DNA of 54,019 nucleotides from a virus. Below the pieces are notes generated by a model. The model was not told where the DNA came from. It was given only the letters and a program-made list of their open reading frames with translations, and did not search any database. Each line of letters begins with the position of its first letter. Positions within the stretch are counted from its first letter, which is position 1. Made by a program: the position numbers and the translations under genes. Positions 7,991-16,734 of the stretch are shown here, piece after piece. The stretch is taken from IMG/VR virus record IMGVR_UViG_3300030329_005776, positions 25,055 to 79,073 of that record; one strand, written 5' to 3'.

Positions 7991-9289
7991 ATGGCCACAC
8001 CCACTTTAAGTCCAGTTTCACAAACCAGCGCAGTTGTGCTAACTACAGGCAGCGCTCCGTCTGACGTTGAAGATAATACTAGTTTACCTTTTGGGCTGTA
8101 TTCAAATACAGCATCCGGTCTTTTTTCTCAATATTTTTGCTCTGGAGCCGCAGAACAAGTATCCTATACATATAAAAAATTAGGTGGCGATGTTTTAGAC
8201 ATTGAGTTGACTGATAACAATATTTATGCAGCTTACGAAGAAGCAGTTTTAGAATATTCTTACATTGTTAATATACATCAGGCTAAAAATGCACTTTCTG
8301 ATCTTCTTGGGGCTACAACTGGAACATTTGATCATGAGGGTCAACTACAATCTGGAGATTCCCTAGAGGGTACAAATGTTAATTTAAAATTCCCTCGATT
8401 CGAGTTTGCCTATTCTCGTCGAGTTGGATATGGAGTTGCAACTGAGATTGGTTTTGGTGGAGAGGTTCCAATTTATTCTGCTTCTTTTGATACAGTCACT
8501 AACCAGCAAGACTACGATTTGCAACAAATAGTTTCTTCATCTGCAGCAAATAGTTTATCTTTGCCATATTATGGTGAAGTGGGCGATAAAAAAATTAATA
8601 TAACGAAAGTTTATTATAAAACCCCGCATGCAATGTGGAGGTTTTATGGGTATTATGGTGGTATAAACACAGTTGGCAACTTGGCTAGTTATGGTCAGTG
8701 GGCAGATGACTCAACTTTTGAAATCATACCAACGTGGCAAAATAAGTCACAAGCTATGGCTTTTGAAGATGCCATTTACACCAGAAACAGTCACTATTCT
8801 TACGAGATTAAAAATGGAAGACTTCGCCTTTTCCCATCTGCTGTCGAATCGAGCCCAAGCAAAATTTGGATAGAGTTCTTTGTGGATTCAGATCCATGGT
8901 CAGAGCCAGACACAGAAGGGAGAGGTGGTAAATCTGGAATCGATGGTATTAATAATTTAAATACACTGCCTTACGAGAATTTACCTTATGAGAATATCAA
9001 CTCTATAGGAAAGCAGTGGATTAGAAGATTTGCCCTATCTCTCTCTAAAGAAACATTAGGAAATATAAGAAGTAAATTTGCGACTATACCAATTCCTGGT
9101 GATAGCGTTACTTTAGACGGCCCAGCGCTCTTATCACAGGCACAAGCAGAGCAAGAAAAGCTTAGAGAGGAATTAAAAACAACTCTAGATGAACTAACAT
9201 ATCACAAGCTGATGGCTGAAGACGCAGCACTTATGGAGTCAGTTAATACAATTAATAAATTAATTCCTTTAAAGGTATTTGTGGGGTAA
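7991..9289 (+). CDS. 13: Neck/head-completion protein (probably gp13-like)
   Basis: This 432-residue protein sits where T4-like genomes place the neck gene 13, just before the gp14-like gene. Residues about 60-95 (LGGDVLDIELTDNNIYAAYEEAVLEYSYIVN) have the adaptor-type pattern 'D-hydrophobic-E-L-T...AYEEAV..Y' of head-tail connector proteins. The middle is beta-rich with many aromatics. The C-terminus has a helical segment (EQEKLREELKTTLDELTYHKLMAEDAALM). It is larger than T4 gp13 (309). The assignment rests mainly on gene order and the N-terminal pattern. In the virion it should help close the portal and attach the tail. Confidence 0.65.
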   Translation: MATPTLSPVSQTSAVVLTTGSAPSDVEDNTSLPFGLYSNTASGLFSQYFCSGAAEQVSYTYKKLGGDVLDIELTDNNIYAAYEEAVLEYSYIVNIHQAKNALSDLLGATTGTFDHEGQLQSGDSLEGTNVNLKFPRFEFAYSRRVGYGVATEIGFGGEVPIYSASFDTVTNQQDYDLQQIVSSSAANSLSLPYYGEVGDKKINITKVYYKTPHAMWRFYGYYGGINTVGNLASYGQWADDSTFEIIPTWQNKSQAMAFEDAIYTRNSHYSYEIKNGRLRLFPSAVESSPSKIWIEFFVDSDPWSEPDTEGRGGKSGIDGINNLNTLPYENLPYENINSIGKQWIRRFALSLSKETLGNIRSKFATIPIPGDSVTLDGPALLSQAQAEQEKLREELKTTLDELTYHKLMAEDAALMESVNTINKLIPLKVFVG

Positions 9290-9294
9290 TTTAA

Positions 9295-9807
9295 ATGGCA
9301 GACGCAACAGACAAAAATAAGTGGTCACAACCTGCTTCACCTCCACCTCCATTATTTTTAGGAGAGAAAGAAAGAGATTTAGTAAAGCAGGTTAATGATG
9401 AACTAATTGAAAGAGTTGTTGGCCAAGAGATAATTTATTATCCCATAAGCCTGGAACATACCAATTTTCACCCGCTATATGGAGAGGCTGTAGAAAAAAG
9501 CTTCCTATCTCCAATAAGAGTCCATGTTTTGGTTGTGTGGGAAGGCTATGCCACCACAGTCAGCAATTTGGGTATTGATAAGAGATTATCTTTGACAGTT
9601 AATTTTCACAGAAGAAGGCTTACAGAAGACCAAGACTTATATATTCGAGAGGGTGACTTTATATTGTATGGTGATGACTTTTTTGAAATTGCAACAATTG
9701 ACTACCCAAAGCAGATATTTGGCCAAGGCCATGATGGTTGGGAACGAATATTCGAAGCTCAGGCCAAGTGTATAAAAGCAAGAGAAGGCACGTTTGATGC
9801 TAGTTAA
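9295..9807 (+). CDS. 14: Neck protein (gp14-like)
   Basis: The 170-residue product contains LVKQVNDELIERVVGQEIIYYPIS (about residues 30-53), the opening pattern of T4 gp14 neck proteins. A beta-rich body follows with EGDFILYGDDFFEIATIDYPKQIFGQ, which matches the family's 'GD.i.y.d..FEI..v' segment. It is shorter than T4 gp14 (256). The start is six bases after the previous stop. Together with the gp13-like protein it should form the neck to which the finished tail docks. Confidence 0.7.
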   Translation: MADATDKNKWSQPASPPPPLFLGEKERDLVKQVNDELIERVVGQEIIYYPISLEHTNFHPLYGEAVEKSFLSPIRVHVLVVWEGYATTVSNLGIDKRLSLTVNFHRRRLTEDQDLYIREGDFILYGDDFFEIATIDYPKQIFGQGHDGWERIFEAQAKCIKAREGTFDAS

Positions 9808-9824
9808 TTATAAAAGGGATTAAT

Positions 9825-10088
9825 ATGGAAGAGTACACAATATCAAGAAGTGACGGATGCACCGCAACTGGAACAAAAGTTGATGGTAAGGTAAACGGCA
9901 CCGTGACAGTAACTTTCCCTAATGGCGTAATTAAATTATTGGGTGATTATGTGTATAACGTACCCGTTGGTTTGCACCAAGAATGGGATGAAGATGGTGA
10001 TTTAGTTACCACATCTTTGTACAGTAATGACGGCAGACTGCTTGAAGTGGATGGCAAACCCATTCCAAATGACGAGGAGCAACCCTAA
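9825..10088 (+). CDS. MORN-like repeat protein
   Basis: The 87-residue product has MORN/YwqK-type repeats: GKVNGTVTVTFPNGVIKLLGDY, then VPVGLHQEWDEDGDLVTTSLYSNDGRLLEVDGKP. Each reads roughly 'hydrophobic-G-x-aromatic-x-x-D-G-x-hydrophobic'. Such repeats form open beta-sheet strips that often serve as spacers or protein-binding surfaces. The gene shares a base with the start of the beta-helix/gp15 gene (TAATG). It may support or bind the collar-region appendage proposed there; that is inference from position. Confidence 0.65.
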   Translation: MEEYTISRSDGCTATGTKVDGKVNGTVTVTFPNGVIKLLGDYVYNVPVGLHQEWDEDGDLVTTSLYSNDGRLLEVDGKPIPNDEEQP

Positions 10089-12076
10089 TGGCAACTATTA
10101 CTGTTGGTAGCGGAGGAGACCACGCATCTATACAAGCTGCTCTCTCAGCAGGAGCAGTCAGTAATGGCGATACAATACAACTTGTCTCTGGGTATAGTGT
10201 GGATGAGAGGATACAACCCAGCGGACTTGATAGCATTACTGTAATAGGAGACGTTGAAAATCCTGGCAACTATGATGTCTATTACAGTAATCCCGGCACT
10301 TCTTACGGTTATAAAACCATAGATATGAACAACTGTACTAACTGGACTTTTAAAGGATTTAAAGGGCGATATACGGGAGATTTCTCCACCTCTAGTGGTT
10401 TTTTACACGGTGGATATGGTGACAACGGTGGACATCTTCTCGAAGATATGATAATTGAGACATCGGGATATTATGGGGTGTCGGGCATGGGCGACAACAC
10501 AACTTATCGCCGCTGCAAGTTTGACGGATCATTTCACACTGCCGCCGACAACGCATACTTATTAGGTCCAGATTCTACTAACGCTTCAGGGTCTCTTGTT
10601 GAATCGTGCTTTGTTTTAAACGCATCTTACATATGTATCTACTTAGGCACTAATGGCAACCCTGGCCCTACGATAAAAAACACTACCGTATACAATAACC
10701 GCACAGCGGGTAATGCTTCGTCTATAGGTATATATGTATTAGGCGATAATGCTAAAGTCTATAATACAACGGTGGGTATGGATTGTCTAACTTCCGATGG
10801 ATTTACAGGTGACAAAGCGCTGCTCTATGGCAGTCCGACAACATCAACAGCTTCCCATTGTGTCCTTTGGGGGGCGCGTTGGTCTTCTGATAACATTAAC
10901 ACTAACGTTGGATCGACATCCAATATAACAAAAGGTTCTGGCGTTTCTTCAAATGCTGTAGTATTCAACAGTGTTGCTAGCGCTGACTACACTCCGTTCA
11001 GCGGTTCGGGCGCTTTGTTGTTTGAAAAGGGAAGTTCAACATTCGCGCCAACATTAGGTCTTGCTCGTAATTCTTTTAGAACACCACCCTCAATCGGTGC
11101 ATATGCGTACTATGTGGCACCTGCTAGCGACCCTAAGCGCAAAACCAATGGAAGTAAAATAAAGAGAACCACTGGTGTTAAAGATGTCGCTAAGGAGCTA
11201 GAAAGTAGTAATAAATTTCTAGATGAGTTTTTTGTAAACCCCTCCAATTTCGAAACAATTGATTACGCATTTTATGATTTTATTAATGATAAGATGCAAA
11301 TTAGAGCAAATACTAATAAGGGGTGGAAAAAAGTAACTTTAGTCTGGTCTTCCCCAGAGAGGGTTTATTTTTCTAAAAAAGATAAAGATATATATGATAT
11401 TGATGGCACCCTTATTTACCCTATTATAAGTATTCAGAGGACTTCCATGACAAAAGATCTAGCCAAGAAGGGTAAATATTTTGGTGCACCAACCCAATTT
11501 ACAGATCCGATAAGAGGTGGTAGAATTGCTATTTCTCAAAAAATAGTTAGCGATAAGACAAATAATTTTGCCATAGCTCAAAATATAAGAAAGTTTAATA
11601 ATGTAAATCGAACACCGGGAAGACAACCGTATTATCCTCTAGTTGAAAAGAAAAATAAGAAAGTTGTAATAGAAACCCTTTCAGTACCACAACCAGTGTA
11701 TGTGAGTATGGGTTATCAAGTTACCCTACAATCAAACTATCAACAACATATGAATCAAATGTTACAGCCATTTGTGACGTTAGGCGGCCACATAAATTCC
11801 TTTTTGATAGAAAAAGATGGCCACAAATATGAAACGTTTTTACAGTCAGATTTGTCGCAAAACAATAATATTTCATCATTCGATCAGGAGGAGAGAGTTT
11901 TTCAAACTACTGTTAATTTTGAAGTACTTGGTTATGTCATAGGCGAAGGAAAAAACCAGGAGAGACCAAAAGTTACTAGAAGAGAGAACGTAGTAGATGT
12001 AAAATTGCCACGCGAGCGAGTTATTTTGAGCGATGAGCAAGATTTTGACCCAAAAAGTGGATTTTATAGAGATTAA
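10088..12076 (+). CDS. 15: Beta-helix domain fused to gp15-like tail sheath terminator
   Basis: The C-terminal half (about residues 350-662) resembles T4 gp15, which caps the tail at the neck. It has WKKVTLVWSSPERVYF, YPIISIQRTSM, and a later YVSMGYQVTLQSNYQQHMNQMLQPF (compare the family's 'yeLsiytrY..dm.qi.eqilPyF'), ending in RVFQTTVNFEVLGYV. The N-terminal half (about 1-345) is different: GSGGDHASIQAALSAG, then repeated short beta strands with Asn/Gly/Ser turns, as in right-handed beta-helix (pectate-lyase-like) appendages. T4 gp15 has only 272 residues, so this is a clear fusion or insertion. No internal start with a convincing ribosome-binding site separates the halves. Confidence 0.72.
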   Translation: MATITVGSGGDHASIQAALSAGAVSNGDTIQLVSGYSVDERIQPSGLDSITVIGDVENPGNYDVYYSNPGTSYGYKTIDMNNCTNWTFKGFKGRYTGDFSTSSGFLHGGYGDNGGHLLEDMIIETSGYYGVSGMGDNTTYRRCKFDGSFHTAADNAYLLGPDSTNASGSLVESCFVLNASYICIYLGTNGNPGPTIKNTTVYNNRTAGNASSIGIYVLGDNAKVYNTTVGMDCLTSDGFTGDKALLYGSPTTSTASHCVLWGARWSSDNINTNVGSTSNITKGSGVSSNAVVFNSVASADYTPFSGSGALLFEKGSSTFAPTLGLARNSFRTPPSIGAYAYYVAPASDPKRKTNGSKIKRTTGVKDVAKELESSNKFLDEFFVNPSNFETIDYAFYDFINDKMQIRANTNKGWKKVTLVWSSPERVYFSKKDKDIYDIDGTLIYPIISIQRTSMTKDLAKKGKYFGAPTQFTDPIRGGRIAISQKIVSDKTNNFAIAQNIRKFNNVNRTPGRQPYYPLVEKKNKKVVIETLSVPQPVYVSMGYQVTLQSNYQQHMNQMLQPFVTLGGHINSFLIEKDGHKYETFLQSDLSQNNNISSFDQEERVFQTTVNFEVLGYVIGEGKNQERPKVTRRENVVDVKLPRERVILSDEQDFDPKSGFYRD

Positions 12077-12108
12077 AATTATAAAAAGGTTTTTGCTTTA
12101 TTGGACTA

Positions 12109-12116
12109 CTATTTAT
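12109..12116 (+). promoter_or_regulatory. Candidate late promoter element CTATTTAT before the tail sheath gene
   Basis: The match extends downstream: CTATTTATTAAAGAAATAACGCC here is almost the same as the sequence before the acidic protein gene at 48919. That shared block of about 20 bases, found 36 kb apart in front of two unrelated genes, supports a conserved promoter and leader. Confidence 0.55.
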
Positions 12117-12155
12117 TAAAGAAATAACGCCCTCTGTTTAAAGGAGAAACAGTAT

Positions 12156-15100
12156 ATGTCTTATAAGAAATTTAAGTTTATATCGCCGGGAATTTTTATC
12201 AATGAAATTGATAATTCTCAATTACCCGGATTGCCGACCGCTATTGGACCCGCGGTTGTTGGTAGATTAGAGCGAGGCCCCGCACTTAAGCCCGTTCAAG
12301 TTAATTCATTTTCGGATTTTATAGAAGTTTTTGGTAAGCCCATTGCTGGTGGCAAAGGTGGTGATGTTTTCCGCTATGGAAACTATACTTCTCCCACGTA
12401 TGCAGCATATGCGGCACAAGCATGGTTGCGCAATAATTCTCCTATAACAATGGTTAGACTTTTGGGGCAAACACACAAAGATGCAACTAGCGAAGGCTAT
12501 GCTGGGTGGAAAACTGCAGACAGCGTTGGGGATAGCGCAACGGGCGCCAACAACAACGGCGCATATGGGTTGTTTATTTGCGAAAGTGGATCAAGCACAA
12601 TGTTTAATTTGACTAGCGCTGCCGAGAATACATATGCTACCCGCGGCGCTGAGGGTACCTTAGCAGCAGTTTGGTATCTCACAGCAGGAAGCATCCAACT
12701 TTCTGGAAATGTTGCTAGCTCTGGGACTACTACTTCAGCTAGCTCTTCCGCTTTTACCTTTTATGAAGCCGCAGACACAGGGCCGACATTTAAGGCGATA
12801 ATTAAAGATGGCAGTGGTAACAAAGTTATCGACTCTTCTTTCAACTTTGACCCCGATTCTCCACGGTTTATTAGAAAGGTTTTTAACACAAACCCAATTA
12901 AAACGAATAGTACAATTGTCGGCAGCGACAACGACACAAATTATTGGCTTGGAGAATCATTTGAGGGCCACGTTCGAACTTATAATCATTCGGGATCCCA
13001 AATTGGATTTAACAATCAAACTGCAGCCAAAACATATGGCGCTATTATGCGCTTAGGTACACCAGATGGTAGTACCGATGCTGGAGACAACACAATGTCT
13101 CCAACCAAAAGTCCTAAACAACAAATGGCAAAAACTGGATGGTTTATTGCTCAAGACTTATCTACTACATTCGATGAATATGACGCATCACAGATGCAAA
13201 AGTTGTTTAGGTTTGTTAGTCGTGAATTGGGTGAAGAGACTCAACGTAAAATCAAAATAAGCATTAAAGACCTTAGAGCATCAGACCCTCTAGACTCAAA
13301 TCAATATGGCACTTTCACTGTTTTGATTCGAGACATTGCAGATACTGACGCTAGTCCAACAATCTTAGAACAATACAATAATTGCAACTTAGATCCCGGT
13401 TCTAGCAACTATATAGGTCGCAAAATTGGTAATAAGTTTACTGAATGGGATGATACGGATCGAAGATATAGGTCTTTTGGCGACTTCGCTAATGTCTCTA
13501 ACTACATTTATGTTGAAGTACATAGCGATGTAGAGCGAGGCGTAGCAAATGAAAAGTATTTGCCCTTTGGTGTAATTGGACCACCTCGCTACGTTGGCTG
13601 GGGTACGACTGCAAGCGGCAATATTTCTCAATATGGCGCCACATCTTCTATCTCCGGCGCCGCAGGCGCTTTTGTACAAGTCGCCGTCAGTGACCCACAT
13701 GCAGGCACGAGTGGAACAGCATCGTCCGGAACACTTCCGGGAGGCACCTTAGACAACCTTATTCTTAATGCTCAATTTAAGTTCCCAGAATTAAGACTGA
13801 GAGTTAGCTCTTCGGAGGGCGCCTCCTTAACAGATCCTAAAGACGCCTATTTCGGCGTTGATGTGTCCTATAATGGTTCTCGCGGCCTAGACCACAGTAC
13901 TTTTGACGTACTTCGAACCAAATGTGTGGACTTAACTTGGGACGCAACTTCGGGCAAAACAGAAGATATGTGGTATTTCTCGCTCGATGATGTTCGAAAT
14001 GTTAATGTGACCGATGCAAATTATAGTGGGAGTTATAGCACACAAGCTGTGTGGGCTTCCGGCTCTAGACATGATGGTCTTTCCTACACCGCACACACAG
14101 GCTCAAAGGATGCAACAACTGCTGGCCCATCTGCCGCTAGTTACCTCAATGTTATTGATGACGATAATGGTGGTGACACTGCAGGGTGGAAACAGTTTAC
14201 TACTTGTTTGGCCGGTGGCTCTGACGGTCTAAATATCAAGGAAAGTGATCCATTTAGAAATACCGGGTTAAGTGGTAAAACTGAAACAGACAGTTCAGCC
14301 TATAATTCAGTTTCAGTAGCTATCGATTCTTTGAGAGATTCGGAAGTTGTGGAATACAACTTGTTGGCAATGCCAGGACTTACAGACAATACGCTTAATA
14401 ATAAGTTGATTGATATGTGTGAACTGAGAGGTGATGCATTGGCAGTTGTTGACTTGCATGGTGGCTACACACCACCACACGAGAGTAGTGGAACGAGAAC
14501 TGATCGCAAGGGCAATGTAAAAACCGTTGTGAGCAATAAGAAAAATACGCTTCAAGTTAATAGCAGCTATGGATGCGCCTATTACCCATGGGTACAAATT
14601 AGAGACACCATTAACGGTGTTACTCTTTGGGCGCCCCCTTCAGTTGTCGCCTTGGGTGCGATGTCTTATGGTGAGGCAAATTCTCAGCTTTGGTTTGCAC
14701 CTGCAGGCTTTACAAGAGGTGGCTTAAGTGCTAATCGTGCTGGTGGTGTACCTGTTGTTGGAGTTGAAGAAAAGCTCACAGTTAAGCAACGCGATAGGCT
14801 CTATGAGAACCAAATTAATCCGATTGCTTCTTTCCCAGCAGAAGGTATCGTAATCTTTGGGCAGAAAACACTTCAAGTGAGTGCATCTGCCTTAGATAGA
14901 ATCAACGTTAGAAGACTGCTAATCTTCTTGAAAAAGCAGGTTTCTAGATTCGCCTCAACGATTCTTTTTGATCAGAATGTTGATGTTACTTGGGCTAGGT
15001 TTAAGTCTAAAGTGGTACCATTCCTATCAGATGTTAAAGCTGGTCTGGGCTTAACCGATTATAAAGTCGTGTTGGATGAAACAACCACAACACCAGATCT

Positions 15101-15212
15101 TATGGATAGGAACATTATGTATGCGAAAATCTATATTAAACCTGCGCGTTCAATTGAATATATTGCAATTGATTTCATTATTACCAACACAGGAGCATCT
15201 TTTGAGGATTAA
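12156..15212 (+). CDS. 18: Contractile tail sheath protein (T4 gp18-like)
   Basis: The N-terminus, FISPGIFINEIDNSQLPGLPTAIGPAVVGRLERGP, is a standard sheath start. The C-terminal domain (about residues 880-1018) has NQINPIASFPAEGIVIFGQKTL, then INVRRLLIFLKKQVSR and the closing ARSIEYIAIDFIIT, the handshake region that links neighbouring subunits. At 1018 residues it is much longer than T4 gp18 (659). The extra length lies in Ser/Gly-rich, beta-prone inserts between about residues 130 and 650, probably surface domains. It forms the contracting outer cylinder. The candidate late promoter and AAAGGAG precede it. Confidence 0.95.
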   Translation: MSYKKFKFISPGIFINEIDNSQLPGLPTAIGPAVVGRLERGPALKPVQVNSFSDFIEVFGKPIAGGKGGDVFRYGNYTSPTYAAYAAQAWLRNNSPITMVRLLGQTHKDATSEGYAGWKTADSVGDSATGANNNGAYGLFICESGSSTMFNLTSAAENTYATRGAEGTLAAVWYLTAGSIQLSGNVASSGTTTSASSSAFTFYEAADTGPTFKAIIKDGSGNKVIDSSFNFDPDSPRFIRKVFNTNPIKTNSTIVGSDNDTNYWLGESFEGHVRTYNHSGSQIGFNNQTAAKTYGAIMRLGTPDGSTDAGDNTMSPTKSPKQQMAKTGWFIAQDLSTTFDEYDASQMQKLFRFVSRELGEETQRKIKISIKDLRASDPLDSNQYGTFTVLIRDIADTDASPTILEQYNNCNLDPGSSNYIGRKIGNKFTEWDDTDRRYRSFGDFANVSNYIYVEVHSDVERGVANEKYLPFGVIGPPRYVGWGTTASGNISQYGATSSISGAAGAFVQVAVSDPHAGTSGTASSGTLPGGTLDNLILNAQFKFPELRLRVSSSEGASLTDPKDAYFGVDVSYNGSRGLDHSTFDVLRTKCVDLTWDATSGKTEDMWYFSLDDVRNVNVTDANYSGSYSTQAVWASGSRHDGLSYTAHTGSKDATTAGPSAASYLNVIDDDNGGDTAGWKQFTTCLAGGSDGLNIKESDPFRNTGLSGKTETDSSAYNSVSVAIDSLRDSEVVEYNLLAMPGLTDNTLNNKLIDMCELRGDALAVVDLHGGYTPPHESSGTRTDRKGNVKTVVSNKKNTLQVNSSYGCAYYPWVQIRDTINGVTLWAPPSVVALGAMSYGEANSQLWFAPAGFTRGGLSANRAGGVPVVGVEEKLTVKQRDRLYENQINPIASFPAEGIVIFGQKTLQVSASALDRINVRRLLIFLKKQVSRFASTILFDQNVDVTWARFKSKVVPFLSDVKAGLGLTDYKVVLDETTTTPDLMDRNIMYAKIYIKPARSIEYIAIDFIITNTGASFED

Positions 15213-15227
15213 AAATTCAACTTAGTT

Positions 15228-15235
15228 CTATTTAA
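15228..15235 (+). promoter_or_regulatory. Weak candidate late promoter element CTATTTAA
   Basis: CTATTTAA, again just upstream of a virion gene (24 bases before the tail tube ATG), differs in the last base from the proposed late motif. An extra promoter here would suit a protein needed in high copy. The evidence is only the partial match and its position. Confidence 0.3.
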
Positions 15236-15258
15236 TTATAGAAGGAGACTTTAAGCTA

Positions 15259-15903
15259 ATGACAATTCAACAAGATCAATTCTGGAGCGCCTCTACGGTC
15301 GACCCAAAAAGAAGTTATCGGTGGATTTTGCTTTTAAACAAAATTCCTACATATGTTATTAAAACAGCTGGAAAACCGAGCTTTACCATTGAGGGGATTC
15401 AACATCAATTTGTTTCTCACACTTTTCACTATCCTGGGAGAATCCAGTGGAATGAACTTAATATAACATTGGTTGATCCTGTTTTTCCGGACGCGTCTGC
15501 TATTGTGGTTAAAACTCTCCAAGCCTCTGGTTATGCCATTCCTGGTAAATATACCGATGCAAAAAGATCTTTTAGTAAAAAAGATGGTGTCAAAGCTCTT
15601 GGAGTGCCTCAGATGGAGCAAATTGATGCAACGGGTAACGTCATTGAAAGGTGGACGCTCCAAAATTGTTGGTTGTCGGCTGTGAATTTTGGGGAACTTA
15701 CATATGAAAGCGACTCAATGATCAATGTCCAATTAACACTTAGATATGACTGGGCTGAATATGAAGGACAGCCAGATCCGAAAGCGGCACTTCCGATTCC
15801 TGAGAGCGTTATGACTAACGGCATGGATCAGCCTTCGACGATTACAAACTATCAAACTGAATTGGGACTCACACGAAGCCCATCAGCAGGTCTCGCAACT
15901 TAA
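15259..15903 (+). CDS. 19: Tail tube protein (T4 gp19-like)
   Basis: The 214-residue product directly follows the sheath gene, as gp19 does in T4 (163 residues). It has the tube-fold pattern: an early SYRWILLLNKIP, KPSFTIEGIQHQFV, then the loop and strand segment FHYPGRIQWNELNITLVDPV (about residues 56-75), and a late LQNCWLSAVNFGELTYESDSMINVQLTLRYDWAEY. The last block is typical of tail-tube proteins. A Pro-rich tail extends beyond the family core. It forms stacked hexameric rings inside the sheath. Confidence 0.92.
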   Translation: MTIQQDQFWSASTVDPKRSYRWILLLNKIPTYVIKTAGKPSFTIEGIQHQFVSHTFHYPGRIQWNELNITLVDPVFPDASAIVVKTLQASGYAIPGKYTDAKRSFSKKDGVKALGVPQMEQIDATGNVIERWTLQNCWLSAVNFGELTYESDSMINVQLTLRYDWAEYEGQPDPKAALPIPESVMTNGMDQPSTITNYQTELGLTRSPSAGLAT

Positions 15904-15924
15904 AAAGTGGAGCACCCTTAAATT

Positions 15925-16683
15925 ATGCCTGAGTTCCCAATGTTTAGTCCAAAAGCTTTTCAATTCTGGTCTAATAGCGAAGCGCGACCAAAAAGAGTTT
16001 TTGAGGCTATTTTGATCTTTCCAGATCTTATTTTTGGCGGCGATGGCTTACAAAATATTGAACCCTATTTAATAACATCTTTTAGTCGCCCCGGTTATTC
16101 TTCAATTGAGGCAACGACCGCAGAATATCAGTTAAAATCTGGTGATTTTGCGAAAATTAGCTATCCGACACAGGGTTTTAAAACAAACCCTCTGAAAATT
16201 ACGCTTTTGGATGTTGTAAATCACAACAAAGGTGCGAACACTGCAGCTGCCGTGCATACATCTTTAGTGCTTCAAGGGAAAACTAGTACATTTGCTGATA
16301 GAACAATGCTGGTACGGGAAGATCAGCCACCGGAAGTGCTCCAAACATCATGGATGGAATACCCAAGAGTGTTTCATATTATTGAATTTGATAATGCTGG
16401 TCGCACCGTTGGAGAATGGATAATAGAAGATCCAGTACAGACATCAGTTAGTTTTTCCCCTATAAATTATAAAGGGTCAGGCTTTGGCACTATTGATATG
16501 ACTTTTGAATATAAGAATTTTGAATATTTAAGTTCATGGGGAGATCGCCTTTTGTCCGAGAGATCAAAGGATATGGGTCGAGCGTGGAATCCCTACTCAA
16601 CAGCGTTGGATAAGGCAGCAGACTGGTGGACAGATAAGATGAACTGGACTAGTATGTTTGGCGAATCAAAAGAAAAAGCTTAA
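15925..16683 (+). CDS. Second tail-tube-fold protein (gp19/gp54-like)
   Basis: This 252-residue protein repeats the layout of its upstream neighbour: ARPKRVFEAILIFP at the start, SFSRPGYSSIEATTAEY, FKTNPLKITLLDVVN, and a late PVQTSVSFSPINYKGSGFGTIDMTFEYKNFEY. It therefore appears to share the tail-tube fold, with a longer helical C-terminus (about residues 210-252). T4 gp54, which starts tube assembly on the baseplate, and gp48 also have this fold, so it may be the tube initiator or a specialised tube ring. The start follows the preceding stop by about 20 bases. Confidence 0.72.
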   Translation: MPEFPMFSPKAFQFWSNSEARPKRVFEAILIFPDLIFGGDGLQNIEPYLITSFSRPGYSSIEATTAEYQLKSGDFAKISYPTQGFKTNPLKITLLDVVNHNKGANTAAAVHTSLVLQGKTSTFADRTMLVREDQPPEVLQTSWMEYPRVFHIIEFDNAGRTVGEWIIEDPVQTSVSFSPINYKGSGFGTIDMTFEYKNFEYLSSWGDRLLSERSKDMGRAWNPYSTALDKAADWWTDKMNWTSMFGESKEKA

Positions 16684-16734
16684 AATAAGCAAATATATAT
16701 AATATAATTTAATTTAGTATAAAGAGAGGTTAAT

